Source of the DNA: UBA3006 sp031401235
GTDB lineage: Bacteria; Actinomycetota; Acidimicrobiia; Acidimicrobiales; Ilumatobacteraceae
NCBI GenBank assembly: GCA_031401235.1
Contig: JANNRJ010000030.1
Location: forward strand, 124,001-188,000
Length of the DNA stretch: 64,000 nt
Reading direction: 5' to 3'
Below are positions 32,443-40,960 of the stretch, piece by piece. Below the pieces are notes generated by a model. That model made no database searches, was not told the origin of the DNA, and saw only the letters and a program-made list of their open reading frames with translations. Every line of letters starts with the position of its first letter. Position 1 is the stretch's first letter. Both the position numbers and the translations under genes were made by a program.

Positions 32443-32448
32443 TACCCT
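32443..32448 (+). promoter_or_regulatory. Candidate -10 element of the rex-hemACD operon
   Basis: TACCCT, seven bases, then the GTG start of rex; leaderless arrangement. Confidence 0.45.
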
Positions 32449-32455
32449 TGGTCAA

Positions 32456-33115
32456 GTGGCAGACAACTTACGCCGAGCGATTCCTGATGCGGCGGTGGCC
32501 CGACTACCCGTATACCTGCAAATTCTCAACGGTTTGGTGACTCAAGATGTGCATCAATTATCGAGTGATCAACTCGCCGCATTTGCCGGCGTAAACGCGG
32601 CCAAGGTACGCAAAGACCTCTCCTATCTGGGAAGTTATGGAACTCGCGGAGTTGGATACGAAGTTGAGTACCTGGTGTACCAAATCAAACGCGAACTTGG
32701 GTTGCTCAGTGATTGGAACGTTGTCTTGGTTGGTGCCGGCAATCTTGGAAATGCATTGGCGAATTACAGTGGGTTTGCCTCCCGTGGATTTTCAGTGGCG
32801 GCGATCGTCGATATCGATGACAAGAAGGTCGGCAACCTAGTCGGCGATGTTCGGGTTCAGCATGTGAACGAACTTGCCGCAATTGTTCGGGAGCTTTCTG
32901 TGAGTATCGGAGTAATTGCAACTCCCATCGAGTCGGCACAGGTCGCAGCCGATCTACTCGTTGTCGCCGGCATTGGATCGATATTAAATTTTGCATCAAC
33001 CGTGCTGTCGGTACCCGATCACATTTCGGTGCGAAGCGTAGACCTCGGTGTTGAACTGCAAATATTGGGTTATTACGAGCAATTGAACCGTCGAGAGGTA
33101 ACCGCATGTCGATAG
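32456..33115 (+). CDS. rex: Redox-sensing repressor Rex
   Basis: A 219-residue NADH/NAD+ sensor that represses respiratory genes when NADH is low relative to NAD+. The N-terminal winged helix contains VARLPVYLQIL and NAAKVRKDLSYLGSYGTRGVG; the Rossmann domain contains NVVLVGAGNLGNALANY, and the domain-swap helix lies at the C-terminus (ILGYYEQLNRREV). Start is GTG. The 3' end overlaps hemA by 10 bases. The order rex-hemA-hemC-hemD is the same as in Streptomyces. Heme and respiratory complexes in this window are natural targets. Confidence 0.95.
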   Translation: MADNLRRAIPDAAVARLPVYLQILNGLVTQDVHQLSSDQLAAFAGVNAAKVRKDLSYLGSYGTRGVGYEVEYLVYQIKRELGLLSDWNVVLVGAGNLGNALANYSGFASRGFSVAAIVDIDDKKVGNLVGDVRVQHVNELAAIVRELSVSIGVIATPIESAQVAADLLVVAGIGSILNFASTVLSVPDHISVRSVDLGVELQILGYYEQLNRREVTACR

Positions 33116-34362
33116 TGGTGATGGGTATCAACCATCGATCTGCGCCGTTAGATGTGATCGAACGTGTAAGCATTGCCGAAGGCGCATTACCAAAGGCGCT
33201 TCACGGTCTGGTCTCGCGCGACAATGTTCGAGAAACGGTGGTGCTATCCACCTGCAATCGCACCGAAGTTTATGTGGTAGCCGAAAAATTTCACGGCGCA
33301 TATGCTGATGTTCGAGATTTCTTCTGTGAAATTTCTGGACTATCGGCCGATGAACTTCATCCCCACTTCTACAGCCAGCACGACGAAGCCGCAGTTGCCC
33401 ACCTATTTGATGTTGCCTGTGGACTTGATTCTGCGGTAATTGGCGAAGGTGAAATTTTAGGACAGGTGAAACTTGCTTGGGAACGCGCTCGAGACCAAGC
33501 AACCGCCCGTACCACTCTCAATATGTTGTTTCGACATGCGGTCGAAGTTGGCAAACGAGCGCGAACCGAGACCGCAATCAGTTCCTCGACAGCCTCGATT
33601 TCGCATGCGGCAGTCGAGATGGCCCGAGAGTCACTTGGTTCATTGAGTGGACGCCGAATGCTTGTCGTGGGGGCTGGTGAAATGGGCACTGGTATCGCGC
33701 GTGCACTTGGTGGCGCCGGGGCAACTGACATTATTGTGCTCAATCGGAGCACCGAACGGGCGGCGAAGCTAGCCGAGCGAGTCGGAGCAATTGTTGGAGA
33801 TTTCAACGACTTGGCTACTGCACTCAGCTCGGCCGATGTTGTACTTACCTGTACAGGGTCTGGGGAAATAATTATTTCGGAGAAAATGGTCACAGAGTCA
33901 CGCATCTCCGGACAGCCGTTGCTCATTGTCGACATTGCAATGCCCCGCGATGTGGAGCACTCTGTTGGCAGACTCGAGGGCGTGACTTTGCGCGATTTGG
34001 ACGATTTGCGTGACTGGGCGCAAACTGGCATCGAAGCGCGAAAATTGGAGGTTCAGCAGGTGCGTGAAATTGTTGCCGATGAAGTCGAGCGTTTTGGCCA
34101 GTATTTAATCGCTCGCCAAGCCGCCCCATTGATCGCCGAGTTGCATGAGCGAGCCGAAATCCTTCGGCAAGCCGAAATTGATCGATTTTCGTCGCGCCTG
34201 TCTGCATTGAGTCTCGAACAACGTGAACATGTCGAAGTACTGACAAAGGCGATCGTGGCTAAATTACTGCATTCGCCTTCTACGCAATTGAAGAACAGTG
34301 CCGGCACTCCTCAAGGTGAGCGAATCTCGGCCGCGTTGCGTGACTTATTTGATATTGAATAA
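33106..34362 (+). CDS. hemA: Glutamyl-tRNA reductase
   Basis: Makes glutamate-1-semialdehyde from Glu-tRNA(Glu) with NADPH, the committed step of C5-pathway tetrapyrrole synthesis. Catalytic Cys is in VVLSTCNRTEVYVV; the NADPH-binding motif is MLVVGAGEMGTGIARAL; the substrate-side segment GEGEILGQVK is typical. The C-terminal dimerisation helix runs through residues about 310-400. Length of 418 is normal. Overlaps rex and is followed by hemC after 12 bases. Confidence 0.97.
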   Translation: MSIVVMGINHRSAPLDVIERVSIAEGALPKALHGLVSRDNVRETVVLSTCNRTEVYVVAEKFHGAYADVRDFFCEISGLSADELHPHFYSQHDEAAVAHLFDVACGLDSAVIGEGEILGQVKLAWERARDQATARTTLNMLFRHAVEVGKRARTETAISSSTASISHAAVEMARESLGSLSGRRMLVVGAGEMGTGIARALGGAGATDIIVLNRSTERAAKLAERVGAIVGDFNDLATALSSADVVLTCTGSGEIIISEKMVTESRISGQPLLIVDIAMPRDVEHSVGRLEGVTLRDLDDLRDWAQTGIEARKLEVQQVREIVADEVERFGQYLIARQAAPLIAELHERAEILRQAEIDRFSSRLSALSLEQREHVEVLTKAIVAKLLHSPSTQLKNSAGTPQGERISAALRDLFDIE

Positions 34363-34374
34363 GTTGATCTGCGT

Positions 34375-35247
34375 ATGATCCGTCTTGCCACTCGATCGAG
34401 TGCGCAGGCCCGTACGCAGTCAGAAATAGTCGCCCAGGCAATAACAACTTTGTCCGGTGGCGAGCAAGTTGAACTCGTGTTCGTGGAAACGCTTGGCGAC
34501 CAACAGCCTGATGTTCCACTGCACATCATCGGTGGGCAGGGTGTGTTTGTCAAGGAAGTCCAACTCGCAGTGCTTAATGGAGACGCTGATATCGCGGTTC
34601 ATTCAGCCAAGGATCTCCCGTCATCGTCAACACCAGGTCTCATTGTTGGAGCTTGGTGTGAGCGTCGCGATGCTCGCGATGCTTTGGTCGGTTCTCGACT
34701 CGATGAGCTAGTTCACGGAGCAACGGTGGCGACGGGTTCGGTTCGTCGTAGTAAGCAATTGAGCACTTTGAGACCAGATCTGCGATTTGTTGATTTGCGA
34801 GGAAATATTCAGACCCGGTTGAAGAAAATTCCTGAGGGTGGTGCGATTGTGATGGCGGTGGCCGCGTTGCAAGTGCTTGATCTCACTGAGCAAATCGCAG
34901 ACATTCTTGATCCAAGTGTTGTGGTGCCGATGATTGGTCAAGGTTGTGTGGCGGTCGAGTGTCGTACCGATGATCTTCAAACTCAGGAGTTGCTCAAACT
35001 CGTTGATCATCCGTCAACACGGCGAGCGGTCGAAATCGAGCGCATGTTTTTGGCCGAACTTGGCGCGGGATGCAGCATGCCTGTCGGCGCGTATGTCGAT
35101 GGCACTGATGTTCTCACCACATTCTTGGCATCGGGTGTAGAAATTGATGCGCCTTGGGTGATCTTTCACGAATCGTTGTCAAGCACTGTTGATCCCTATC
35201 AACGGGCAGTTGAATTGGCGAGGAAGTCTCGCGACTCGGTGTCATGA
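34375..35247 (+). CDS. hemC: Porphobilinogen deaminase (hydroxymethylbilane synthase)
   Basis: Joins four porphobilinogens to hydroxymethylbilane. The N-terminus IRLATRSSAQARTQSEIVA, the catalytic Asp region DIAVHSAKDLPSSS and the dipyrromethane cofactor Cys in ELGAGCSMPVGAY are all present. At 290 residues it is slightly short, with a reduced third domain. Its stop overlaps the hemD start by four bases. Confidence 0.96.
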   Translation: MIRLATRSSAQARTQSEIVAQAITTLSGGEQVELVFVETLGDQQPDVPLHIIGGQGVFVKEVQLAVLNGDADIAVHSAKDLPSSSTPGLIVGAWCERRDARDALVGSRLDELVHGATVATGSVRRSKQLSTLRPDLRFVDLRGNIQTRLKKIPEGGAIVMAVAALQVLDLTEQIADILDPSVVVPMIGQGCVAVECRTDDLQTQELLKLVDHPSTRRAVEIERMFLAELGAGCSMPVGAYVDGTDVLTTFLASGVEIDAPWVIFHESLSSTVDPYQRAVELARKSRDSVS

Positions 35248-35969
35248 TCGTCGATGCGCTCGAGGGCAAACGCATCGTCGTCACCCGTCCAGCAAATCAA
35301 TCCAACTCGGTGATAGAGCTGCTGTTAGACCATGGAGCGTTGCCACTTCAAATGCCGCTGATTGAGATATGTGCACCCAGCGACGGTGGTGAATCATTGC
35401 GCCGCGAATTAGTCGAACTTGACACATTTGATTGGGTCGTGGTGACGTCGGCCAATGGAGCAGCAGCAATTGTCGGCGATTTACAAAACCGTGACAGGCG
35501 ACCATATATTGCGGCGATTGGTGATGCCACCAATCTGGCACTGGGTTCAATTGCAGATTTTGTTCCATCGTCTGCTCGAGGCGACGTGCTTGCCGCCGAG
35601 TTTCCAATTGGTGGTGGGCGAGTGTTACTAATTCAGGCTGAAGTTGTAGATGGCTCCATTGGATCATCGTTGGCGTTACGCGGTTGGAGTGTCACTGCAG
35701 TTGCTGCATATCAAACTCGTTGGCTACATCCTGATCCTGAAATTCTTGCCCAGGCAATTAATTCAGATGCGCTAGTGCTGGCGTCAGGTTCGGCAGCGCG
35801 GTCATGGGTACAAAGTGCAGGTACGCGAACTCCACCAATTGTGGTGGCAATTGGACAATCGACCGCGGCGGTTTCCGAATTGGTCGGAATTCGCGTAACT
35901 GAAATTGCCGCCGAGCCAACTCCGAGTTGTGTCCTTGACACGCTGACCGATATTTTCTTGCGGCTCTAG
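35244..35969 (+). CDS. hemD: Uroporphyrinogen-III synthase
   Basis: Cyclises hydroxymethylbilane with inversion of ring D. HemD proteins are poorly conserved; the recognisable parts are KRIVVTRPANQSNSVIELL at the start, DWVVVTSANGAAAIV near residue 70, and the C-terminal segment IVVAIGQSTAAV. Length 241 and the ATGA coupling to hemC make the call firm. The stop codon lies in the first of three 18-base repeats that lead to hemB. No fused methyltransferase domain. Confidence 0.92.
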   Translation: MIVDALEGKRIVVTRPANQSNSVIELLLDHGALPLQMPLIEICAPSDGGESLRRELVELDTFDWVVVTSANGAAAIVGDLQNRDRRPYIAAIGDATNLALGSIADFVPSSARGDVLAAEFPIGGGRVLLIQAEVVDGSIGSSLALRGWSVTAVAAYQTRWLHPDPEILAQAINSDALVLASGSAARSWVQSAGTRTPPIVVAIGQSTAAVSELVGIRVTEIAAEPTPSCVLDTLTDIFLRL

Positions 35970-36019
35970 CCGTAATCTTTTGGCTAGCCGTAACCTTTTG
36001 GCTAGCCGTAACCTGTTGG
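35966..36019 (+). repeat. Three tandem 18-bp repeats carrying -10 elements before hemB
   Basis: Unit CTAGCCGTAACCTTTTGG at 35966, 35984 and 36002, with one or two changes between copies. It includes the hemD stop and ends one base before the hemB ATG. Each copy contains a TAnnnT hexamer (TAATCT, TAACCT, TAACCT); the third sits at 36009-36014, six bases before the ATG. Confidence 0.9.
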
Positions 36020-36020
36020 T

Positions 36021-37001
36021 ATGGCGTTTCCAATCCATCGACCTCGCCGACTGCGCCAAAGTTCGGCAATTCGCAACTTGGTAGCCGAGGTCAATTTGGG
36101 TGTTCACGATCTTGTGGCGCCGTTATTTGTTCGCGAGGGCATTTCGACACCGCAATCGATTGACTCTTTACCTGGCGTAATGCAACATACTCGCGAGTCA
36201 TTGCGCAAGGAAGTTCATCAACTTGCCGAACTCGGAGTACCAGCAATTATTTTGTTCGGAGTTCCATCTTCAAAAGATGAAGTCGGATCGGGTGCTTTTG
36301 ATCCTGATGGAATCGTTCAGCTTTCTCTGCGCGATCTGGCTGACGATGTCGGCGATCGCATTGCTCTCATTTCTGATTTGTGCGTCGACGAGTATACATC
36401 GCACGGTCATTGTGGAGTGCTGAATGCACATGGTGATGTTGATAACGATGCGACGCTTGATGTGTATTGTCGGACTGCTCTTGCTCAAGCTCAAGCCGGT
36501 GCAAGCATCGTCGCCCCAAGTGGGATGATGGACGGTCAAGTAGGTGCGATTCGTAATTCTTTGGATGGGGCCGGATTCACCAACGTGGCGATTATGGCAT
36601 ATTCGGCAAAGTACGCATCTGGCCTGTACGGACCATTCCGCGATGCGGTGGATGTGCAAATCAGTGATGGTGGGAATCGCAAGGGGTATCAGCAGGATTG
36701 GCGCAATTCTCGCGAGGCACTGCGCGAAGTTGATGCCGACATCGAACAAGGCGCCGACATTGTGATGATCAAACCAGCAATGAGCTATCTGGATGTCATA
36801 GCCGCGGTCCGTGCTCGAGTAAACGTGCCCGTTGCCGCTTACCACGTGAGTGGAGAGTACGCAATGATTAAGGCTGCCGCGGCCAACGGTTGGATCGACC
36901 ACGATGCAGTAGCTCTTGAGCAACTCACCGCTGTCAAGCGTGCCGGTGCCGACATCATTATCACGTATTTTGCGCGCTGGTTCGCCGAACAGAATCAATA
37001 A
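36021..37001 (+). CDS. hemB: Delta-aminolevulinate dehydratase (porphobilinogen synthase)
   Basis: Condenses two 5-aminolevulinates to porphobilinogen. Schiff-base lysines are in MAYSAKYASGLYGPFRD and MIKPAMSYLD. The metal loop reads DLCVDEYTSHGHCG, a mixed Cys/Asp/Cys version of the zinc site as seen in other actinobacteria. Length 326 is normal. No Shine-Dalgarno precedes the ATG; instead the triple repeat provides a -10 six bases upstream, so translation is probably leaderless. Confidence 0.97.
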   Translation: MAFPIHRPRRLRQSSAIRNLVAEVNLGVHDLVAPLFVREGISTPQSIDSLPGVMQHTRESLRKEVHQLAELGVPAIILFGVPSSKDEVGSGAFDPDGIVQLSLRDLADDVGDRIALISDLCVDEYTSHGHCGVLNAHGDVDNDATLDVYCRTALAQAQAGASIVAPSGMMDGQVGAIRNSLDGAGFTNVAIMAYSAKYASGLYGPFRDAVDVQISDGGNRKGYQQDWRNSREALREVDADIEQGADIVMIKPAMSYLDVIAAVRARVNVPVAAYHVSGEYAMIKAAAANGWIDHDAVALEQLTAVKRAGADIIITYFARWFAEQNQ

Positions 37002-37005
37002 TCAC

Positions 37006-38343
37006 GTGACGATTCCGTTGTGTGACGAAGTGAAGTGTGTGTCCGCAGGCTGTACCGCCACAGTCTGCGTTGGGGCGGGAATCGCTTCAAATCACGAATT
37101 CTTTCAACGATCGACACGGGCTATACCCGGCGGTGTAAATAGCTCAATCCGGGCATTCAAAGCCGTTGGTGGTGAGCCCTACATCGTGGCCCGAGGGGAC
37201 GGACCATATGTCTTCGATGTTGAAGGTCGCCGATACATCGACCTAGTCCAAAGCTACGGTGCGATCATCTTGGGTCATGCCCATCCGGCAATTACTTTGG
37301 CTATCCGCAAGGCCGTGACCGACGGTACATCGTACGGCGCACCAACTCCTCGCGAAATGAAACTTGCCGAAGCAATTCGCCAACGCGTTCCAAGTTGCCA
37401 ACGAGTGCGTCTGATGAACAGCGGTACTGAAGCCACGAGCACGGCGGTACGTTTAGCGCGCGGAGCAACGGGCCGCAAACGCATCATCACTTTTGCTGGC
37501 AACTTTCATGGTGCCACCGATGCGTTACTCGCCGCGGGTGGCAGTGGAATAGCAACGTTGGGAATTCCAGGTACAGCAGGAGTCCCCGAAGAGGCGGTTG
37601 CCAACACGTTGGTCGTTCCATACAACATTGTTCCCGAAATTGGAAACGATGTTGCCGCCGTGATTGTGGAACCGATCGCCGCGAACATGGGCGTAATCGC
37701 CCCGGCAAGCGGATTTCTCGAAGGATTACGAACCGCATGTGATCGGGCCGGGGCGGTTCTCATTTTCGATGAAGTGATCACCGGGTTTCGCGTTGGTACG
37801 GGAGGAGCGCAAGCGAAATACGATGTTCGCCCCGACCTCACCTGCTTTGGCAAGGTGATTGGTGGTGGATTACCAATTGGCGCAGTCGGTGGTTCAGAAG
37901 CAGTGATGGACCACCTCACTCCGCAAGGCAAGGTATTTCATGCTGGAACGCTTGCCGGCAATCCACTGGCAACCGCGGCCGGCCTCGCCGCATTGAACGA
38001 ACTCACTCCTGATGTGTATATGGAACTTGCGGCGCGGGCGCGAACATTGTCGGCATTGCTACGCGAGGCATGCGCTTCAGCCGGGATGACAGTGCAATTT
38101 CCAGTGGTGGGCACTCTTGTAGGCATGTATTTCGGACAATCAGTTCCCACAAATTTTGACCAAGCAAAGAAAACAGACGAAAAAATGTACGCCCGGTTTT
38201 TCCATTCAATGTTGGAGCATGGTGTTGCTCTGGCACCGGGCGCTTACGAGGCTCTCTTCGTCGGACTCGGCCACACCGATGAGGTTCTTACTCAACTTGC
38301 ACACGCCGCTAATGCCGCGGCGATTGCTGCGATGGACCAATAG
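37006..38343 (+). CDS. hemL: Glutamate-1-semialdehyde 2,1-aminomutase
   Basis: PLP enzyme forming 5-aminolevulinate. The conserved domain starts NHEFFQRSTRAIPGGVNSS; further motifs are MNSGTEATSTAVRLARG, LIFDEVITGFRVG and the PLP-Lys segment CFGKVIGGGLPIGAVGG. The start is uncertain: GTG 37006, 37030 and 37039 are all in frame and all add residues to the usual N-terminus. The longest version brings an odd Cys-containing leader (CDEVKC...C...C). It is four bases after hemB and clearly in the same operon. Length from 37006 is 445 residues. Confidence 0.95.
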   Translation: MTIPLCDEVKCVSAGCTATVCVGAGIASNHEFFQRSTRAIPGGVNSSIRAFKAVGGEPYIVARGDGPYVFDVEGRRYIDLVQSYGAIILGHAHPAITLAIRKAVTDGTSYGAPTPREMKLAEAIRQRVPSCQRVRLMNSGTEATSTAVRLARGATGRKRIITFAGNFHGATDALLAAGGSGIATLGIPGTAGVPEEAVANTLVVPYNIVPEIGNDVAAVIVEPIAANMGVIAPASGFLEGLRTACDRAGAVLIFDEVITGFRVGTGGAQAKYDVRPDLTCFGKVIGGGLPIGAVGGSEAVMDHLTPQGKVFHAGTLAGNPLATAAGLAALNELTPDVYMELAARARTLSALLREACASAGMTVQFPVVGTLVGMYFGQSVPTNFDQAKKTDEKMYARFFHSMLEHGVALAPGAYEALFVGLGHTDEVLTQLAHAANAAAIAAMDQ

Positions 38344-38351
38344 CGCGATCC

Positions 38352-38957
38352 ATGCGTCAATTGTTGTCGGCACGCTTATGGATCACAATTGGAATCATTG
38401 TCGTACTCAGCGCGGGATTGTTGCTGATATTTTCGCTCACTAGTGGCGAATCTCCCCAGGTCGTCGGTGTTCCCAACACGCACACGATTGATCTCATCGC
38501 ATCCGTATCCAATCTGCAAGCCGATGCGGGCTGGAGTATTGCCGATTCAAAAACCATCGGTCAAGCATCGCCAATACTTGATGATGGTCGCACAATTCGA
38601 ATCGTTCCCAACACACCAGGAGAGATCACTTGTACCGATCTGGTTACGCCTTCAAGTTGCGTGCTGCTTGCCGACACTTTGGGCGGTGCGATTGTATGGT
38701 TTACGTTGTTGCCTGCAGATTCTCAACGCCCACTTACCCACCTGAATTTGCCGGCGGTTGTTGACATGCTTGATGCCGGCAATCTCGGTGTATTGGCTAA
38801 CGATTGGATTGTTAAATTGGCAACTCCAACAAAGCGCACTTGTGATACGTCAACAAAGACTTTGCGCGAGTTCATCACGCAGTATTCGCCGGACCGCAGC
38901 ATGTCAATTCTGGATCTCATCTCTGATCAGATCACCGAAGTGGTCTGTATTAAATAG
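38352..38957 (+). CDS. Membrane-anchored protein of unknown function
   Basis: A 201-residue protein with an N-terminal membrane anchor (LWITIGIIVVLSAGLLLIFSL) and an extracytoplasmic domain rich in Asp, Thr and Leu. Cysteines occur at ITCTDL, SSCVLL, KRTCDT and at the end VVCIK, possibly forming disulfides. No lipobox and no recognised domain. It ends the heme cluster, eight bases after hemL, so co-transcription is likely, but a heme role is not shown. Confidence 0.7.
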   Translation: MRQLLSARLWITIGIIVVLSAGLLLIFSLTSGESPQVVGVPNTHTIDLIASVSNLQADAGWSIADSKTIGQASPILDDGRTIRIVPNTPGEITCTDLVTPSSCVLLADTLGGAIVWFTLLPADSQRPLTHLNLPAVVDMLDAGNLGVLANDWIVKLATPTKRTCDTSTKTLREFITQYSPDRSMSILDLISDQITEVVCIK

Positions 38958-38982
38958 TTCGCTCGAGGCTGGCGCCGGTCAC

Positions 38983-39564
38983 TTAGCCGAACTCTGGCCA
39001 ATTGGGCTCGCTGAAAAATCCTGGACCGAACACGGTCAATACGATTACCCCCAAGGCGAGACCAAGAAGGATGGCCAATAGAGCGGCTCGAGGTCCAGCA
39101 AGTAACCGTCGGAATCCCAGAAGTGATTGCACCGGAGCGATTGAGTCGAATGCAAAACGACCAGGTCCGAGGAACGCTACTGCCACGGCGACAACCGCAT
39201 ATACCATCCATCCGTTGTAGGCAATGAAGCCACCAGCCCAACTCAGCGCAAAGATTCCGTTTACCGCGATCCCAATCACTCCCGCAGCGGCTAGTGGAGT
39301 AAAGAGTCCAAAAATTAATAAAACTCCGGTACTAATCTCTATGACCGTGAGAATCCAAGCAAGCACTGTGGTTGACTCGTATCCAAGGATCTGCAGGAAT
39401 TGTTCCATTCCGTCGAGACCTGCTGGGTCGGTGCCTCCGAACCATCCCAACTTCGTCATTCCCTGGGAAAAGAAGACTAGTCCGAGCACAACTCGAAGAG
39501 ATAAAAGTACCAAGTCAAGGTAACCACTCTTGACCGTGCCAGTTTCCGATTCGTCGGACATCAC
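38983..39564 (-). CDS. DoxX-family membrane protein
   Basis: A 193-residue, four-helix protein of the DoxX/SURF4-like family. Key segments: LRVVLGLVFFSQGMTKLGWF, AWILTVIEISTGVLLIFGLF and GFIAYNGWMVYAVVAVAVAF. DoxX proteins are linked to redox homeostasis and quinone or thiosulfate oxidation in various bacteria. Two starts (GTG 39564, ATG 39561) follow GAGGGG. A 30-base near-perfect palindrome occupies its 5' leader, implying repression by a dedicated regulator. Confidence 0.82.
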   Translation of the reverse strand: MMSDESETGTVKSGYLDLVLLSLRVVLGLVFFSQGMTKLGWFGGTDPAGLDGMEQFLQILGYESTTVLAWILTVIEISTGVLLIFGLFTPLAAAGVIGIAVNGIFALSWAGGFIAYNGWMVYAVVAVAVAFLGPGRFAFDSIAPVQSLLGFRRLLAGPRAALLAILLGLALGVIVLTVFGPGFFSEPNWPEFG

Positions 39565-39576
39565 GTAGTTCCCCTC

Positions 39577-39606
39577 TTCAATTCAAACGACTTCGTTTGA
39601 ATTGAA
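39577..39606. promoter_or_regulatory. Palindromic operator in front of the doxX-like gene
   Basis: Arms TTCAATTCAAACGA and TCGTTTGAATTGAA, 14 bases each and exactly complementary, separated by CT. On the minus strand TATGTT (39605-39610) is a -10 candidate, so the palindrome covers the start of transcription. Typical of a dimeric MarR or TetR-type repressor site. Confidence 0.7.
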
Positions 39607-39659
39607 CATAGCACGACAAATCTTTCGGATCGGAAACAGCCGAGTGAACGCAAAATTGG

Positions 39660-40922
39660 CTAAGCGTTTGGCATCCGACGAACGATTGCCGCCGCCGCTT
39701 TATACGCAGCTTCAGCCGGACCGGTCTCGTCCGGTCTCAACAGATTGGCCATAATCCGCAAAACCCATTCCATCAGTGTTCGACTGTGGATACCGACTCG
39801 TGAGAGTTCACGCATCAGCACGGGTCGGCCGATGACTCGAGCAAACAAGCGAGCCACTTTGAAATAGTCGCCGTATTCATCGTCGATTCGGCGCTGATAC
39901 TGCTGAAGTGCAGAGGCATCACCGCTGCCAAGGGCATCATGCAGGACGTCACTTGCCATTCGCGCGGTTTCGTATGCGTAATCGATACCTTCGCCATTGA
40001 ACGGGTTCACGCTTCCAGCGGCATCGCCGACGACGAGAAAATTTGGACCGACTTTGGGACCAACTGATCCACCCATCGGAATCTTTCCACTTGTCGCTTT
40101 ACATTGCGGTTCCTCAGGATTGATTCCCCATCGGTCGGCGATCATGTGGGCGTAATTTGTGAGCAGGTGCGATGTGTTGACATCCTTAAATTTTTTGAAT
40201 GTCGAAAGTAACCCCACACCAATGTTGATGGTTCCGTCACCAACGGGAAATATCCACCCGTAACCAGGCATAGAATTTCCACTTCGATCCTTGACGTCGA
40301 GGGCCGATTCGATCCAAGGCTCGGCATGTCGAGGGCTTTCCCAATAAGTACGTATCGCCGTTCCATACGGCCATGCTTTTGTGCGCGAGGTGCCAAGCGC
40401 GCGGCCAAAGCGACTGTTGGCGCCATCGGCGATGACAACATATTTTGAACGAATCTCAAAAGATTTATTGGAATCGTGGTCGGCAACCATGGCGCCACAC
40501 ACTTTTTCGCGCTCAATTATTGGCGACAGCGCCTCGTGCCCTTGCAACAGAGTTGCGCCAACCCGTTGCGCATTGAGGGCGACCATCGCATCGAGTTCCC
40601 GTCGTCGGACAACATAACCATGTTGTGGATAAATGGGGTGACTCGGCCAACGTAATTCAAGTTCTCTGCCGTGCGCTGTGGCGCGCAAACCTTCGTAGCG
40701 ATGAAACTGTTCGAGCTGATCTCCGAGCCCCATGTCGTTGATCTGCTTCACAGCGCGGGGCGTCAATCCATCCCCACATGTTTTTTCCCGTGGGAAATGC
40801 TTACGTTCAACAATGATCGGTTGGTGGCCCAATTGCGCTAACCAAAATCCGGCAGCTGCTCCCGCCGGACCACCACCAATTATGAGTACGTCAGTTTCGA
40901 GAGTCTGTTGCCGCGCTGACAC
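39660..40922 (-). CDS. Geranylgeranyl reductase family FAD enzyme (menaquinone side-chain reductase-like)
   Basis: A 420-residue flavoprotein. The FAD motif is VLIIGGGPAGAAAGFWLAQLG; KTCGDGLTPRAV is the family's second signature, and the third FAD segment is FLVVGDAAGSVNPFNGEGID. In mycobacteria the homologue MenJ saturates one isoprene unit of menaquinone, and in many actinobacteria such a gene lies beside the nuo operon, as here. Start is GTG with TACGCT six bases upstream. Other options are geranylgeranyl-lipid reduction. Confidence 0.87.
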   Translation of the reverse strand: MSARQQTLETDVLIIGGGPAGAAAGFWLAQLGHQPIIVERKHFPREKTCGDGLTPRAVKQINDMGLGDQLEQFHRYEGLRATAHGRELELRWPSHPIYPQHGYVVRRRELDAMVALNAQRVGATLLQGHEALSPIIEREKVCGAMVADHDSNKSFEIRSKYVVIADGANSRFGRALGTSRTKAWPYGTAIRTYWESPRHAEPWIESALDVKDRSGNSMPGYGWIFPVGDGTINIGVGLLSTFKKFKDVNTSHLLTNYAHMIADRWGINPEEPQCKATSGKIPMGGSVGPKVGPNFLVVGDAAGSVNPFNGEGIDYAYETARMASDVLHDALGSGDASALQQYQRRIDDEYGDYFKVARLFARVIGRPVLMRELSRVGIHSRTLMEWVLRIMANLLRPDETGPAEAAYKAAAAIVRRMPNA

Positions 40923-40928
40923 GCGTTC

Positions 40929-40934
40929 AGCGTA
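40929..40934 (-). promoter_or_regulatory. Candidate -10 element of the geranylgeranyl reductase gene
   Basis: Minus-strand TACGCT, six bases, then GTG 40922; leaderless arrangement. Confidence 0.45.
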
Positions 40935-40960
40935 CGGTTACGCCTGCAGACTTGGGGAAG

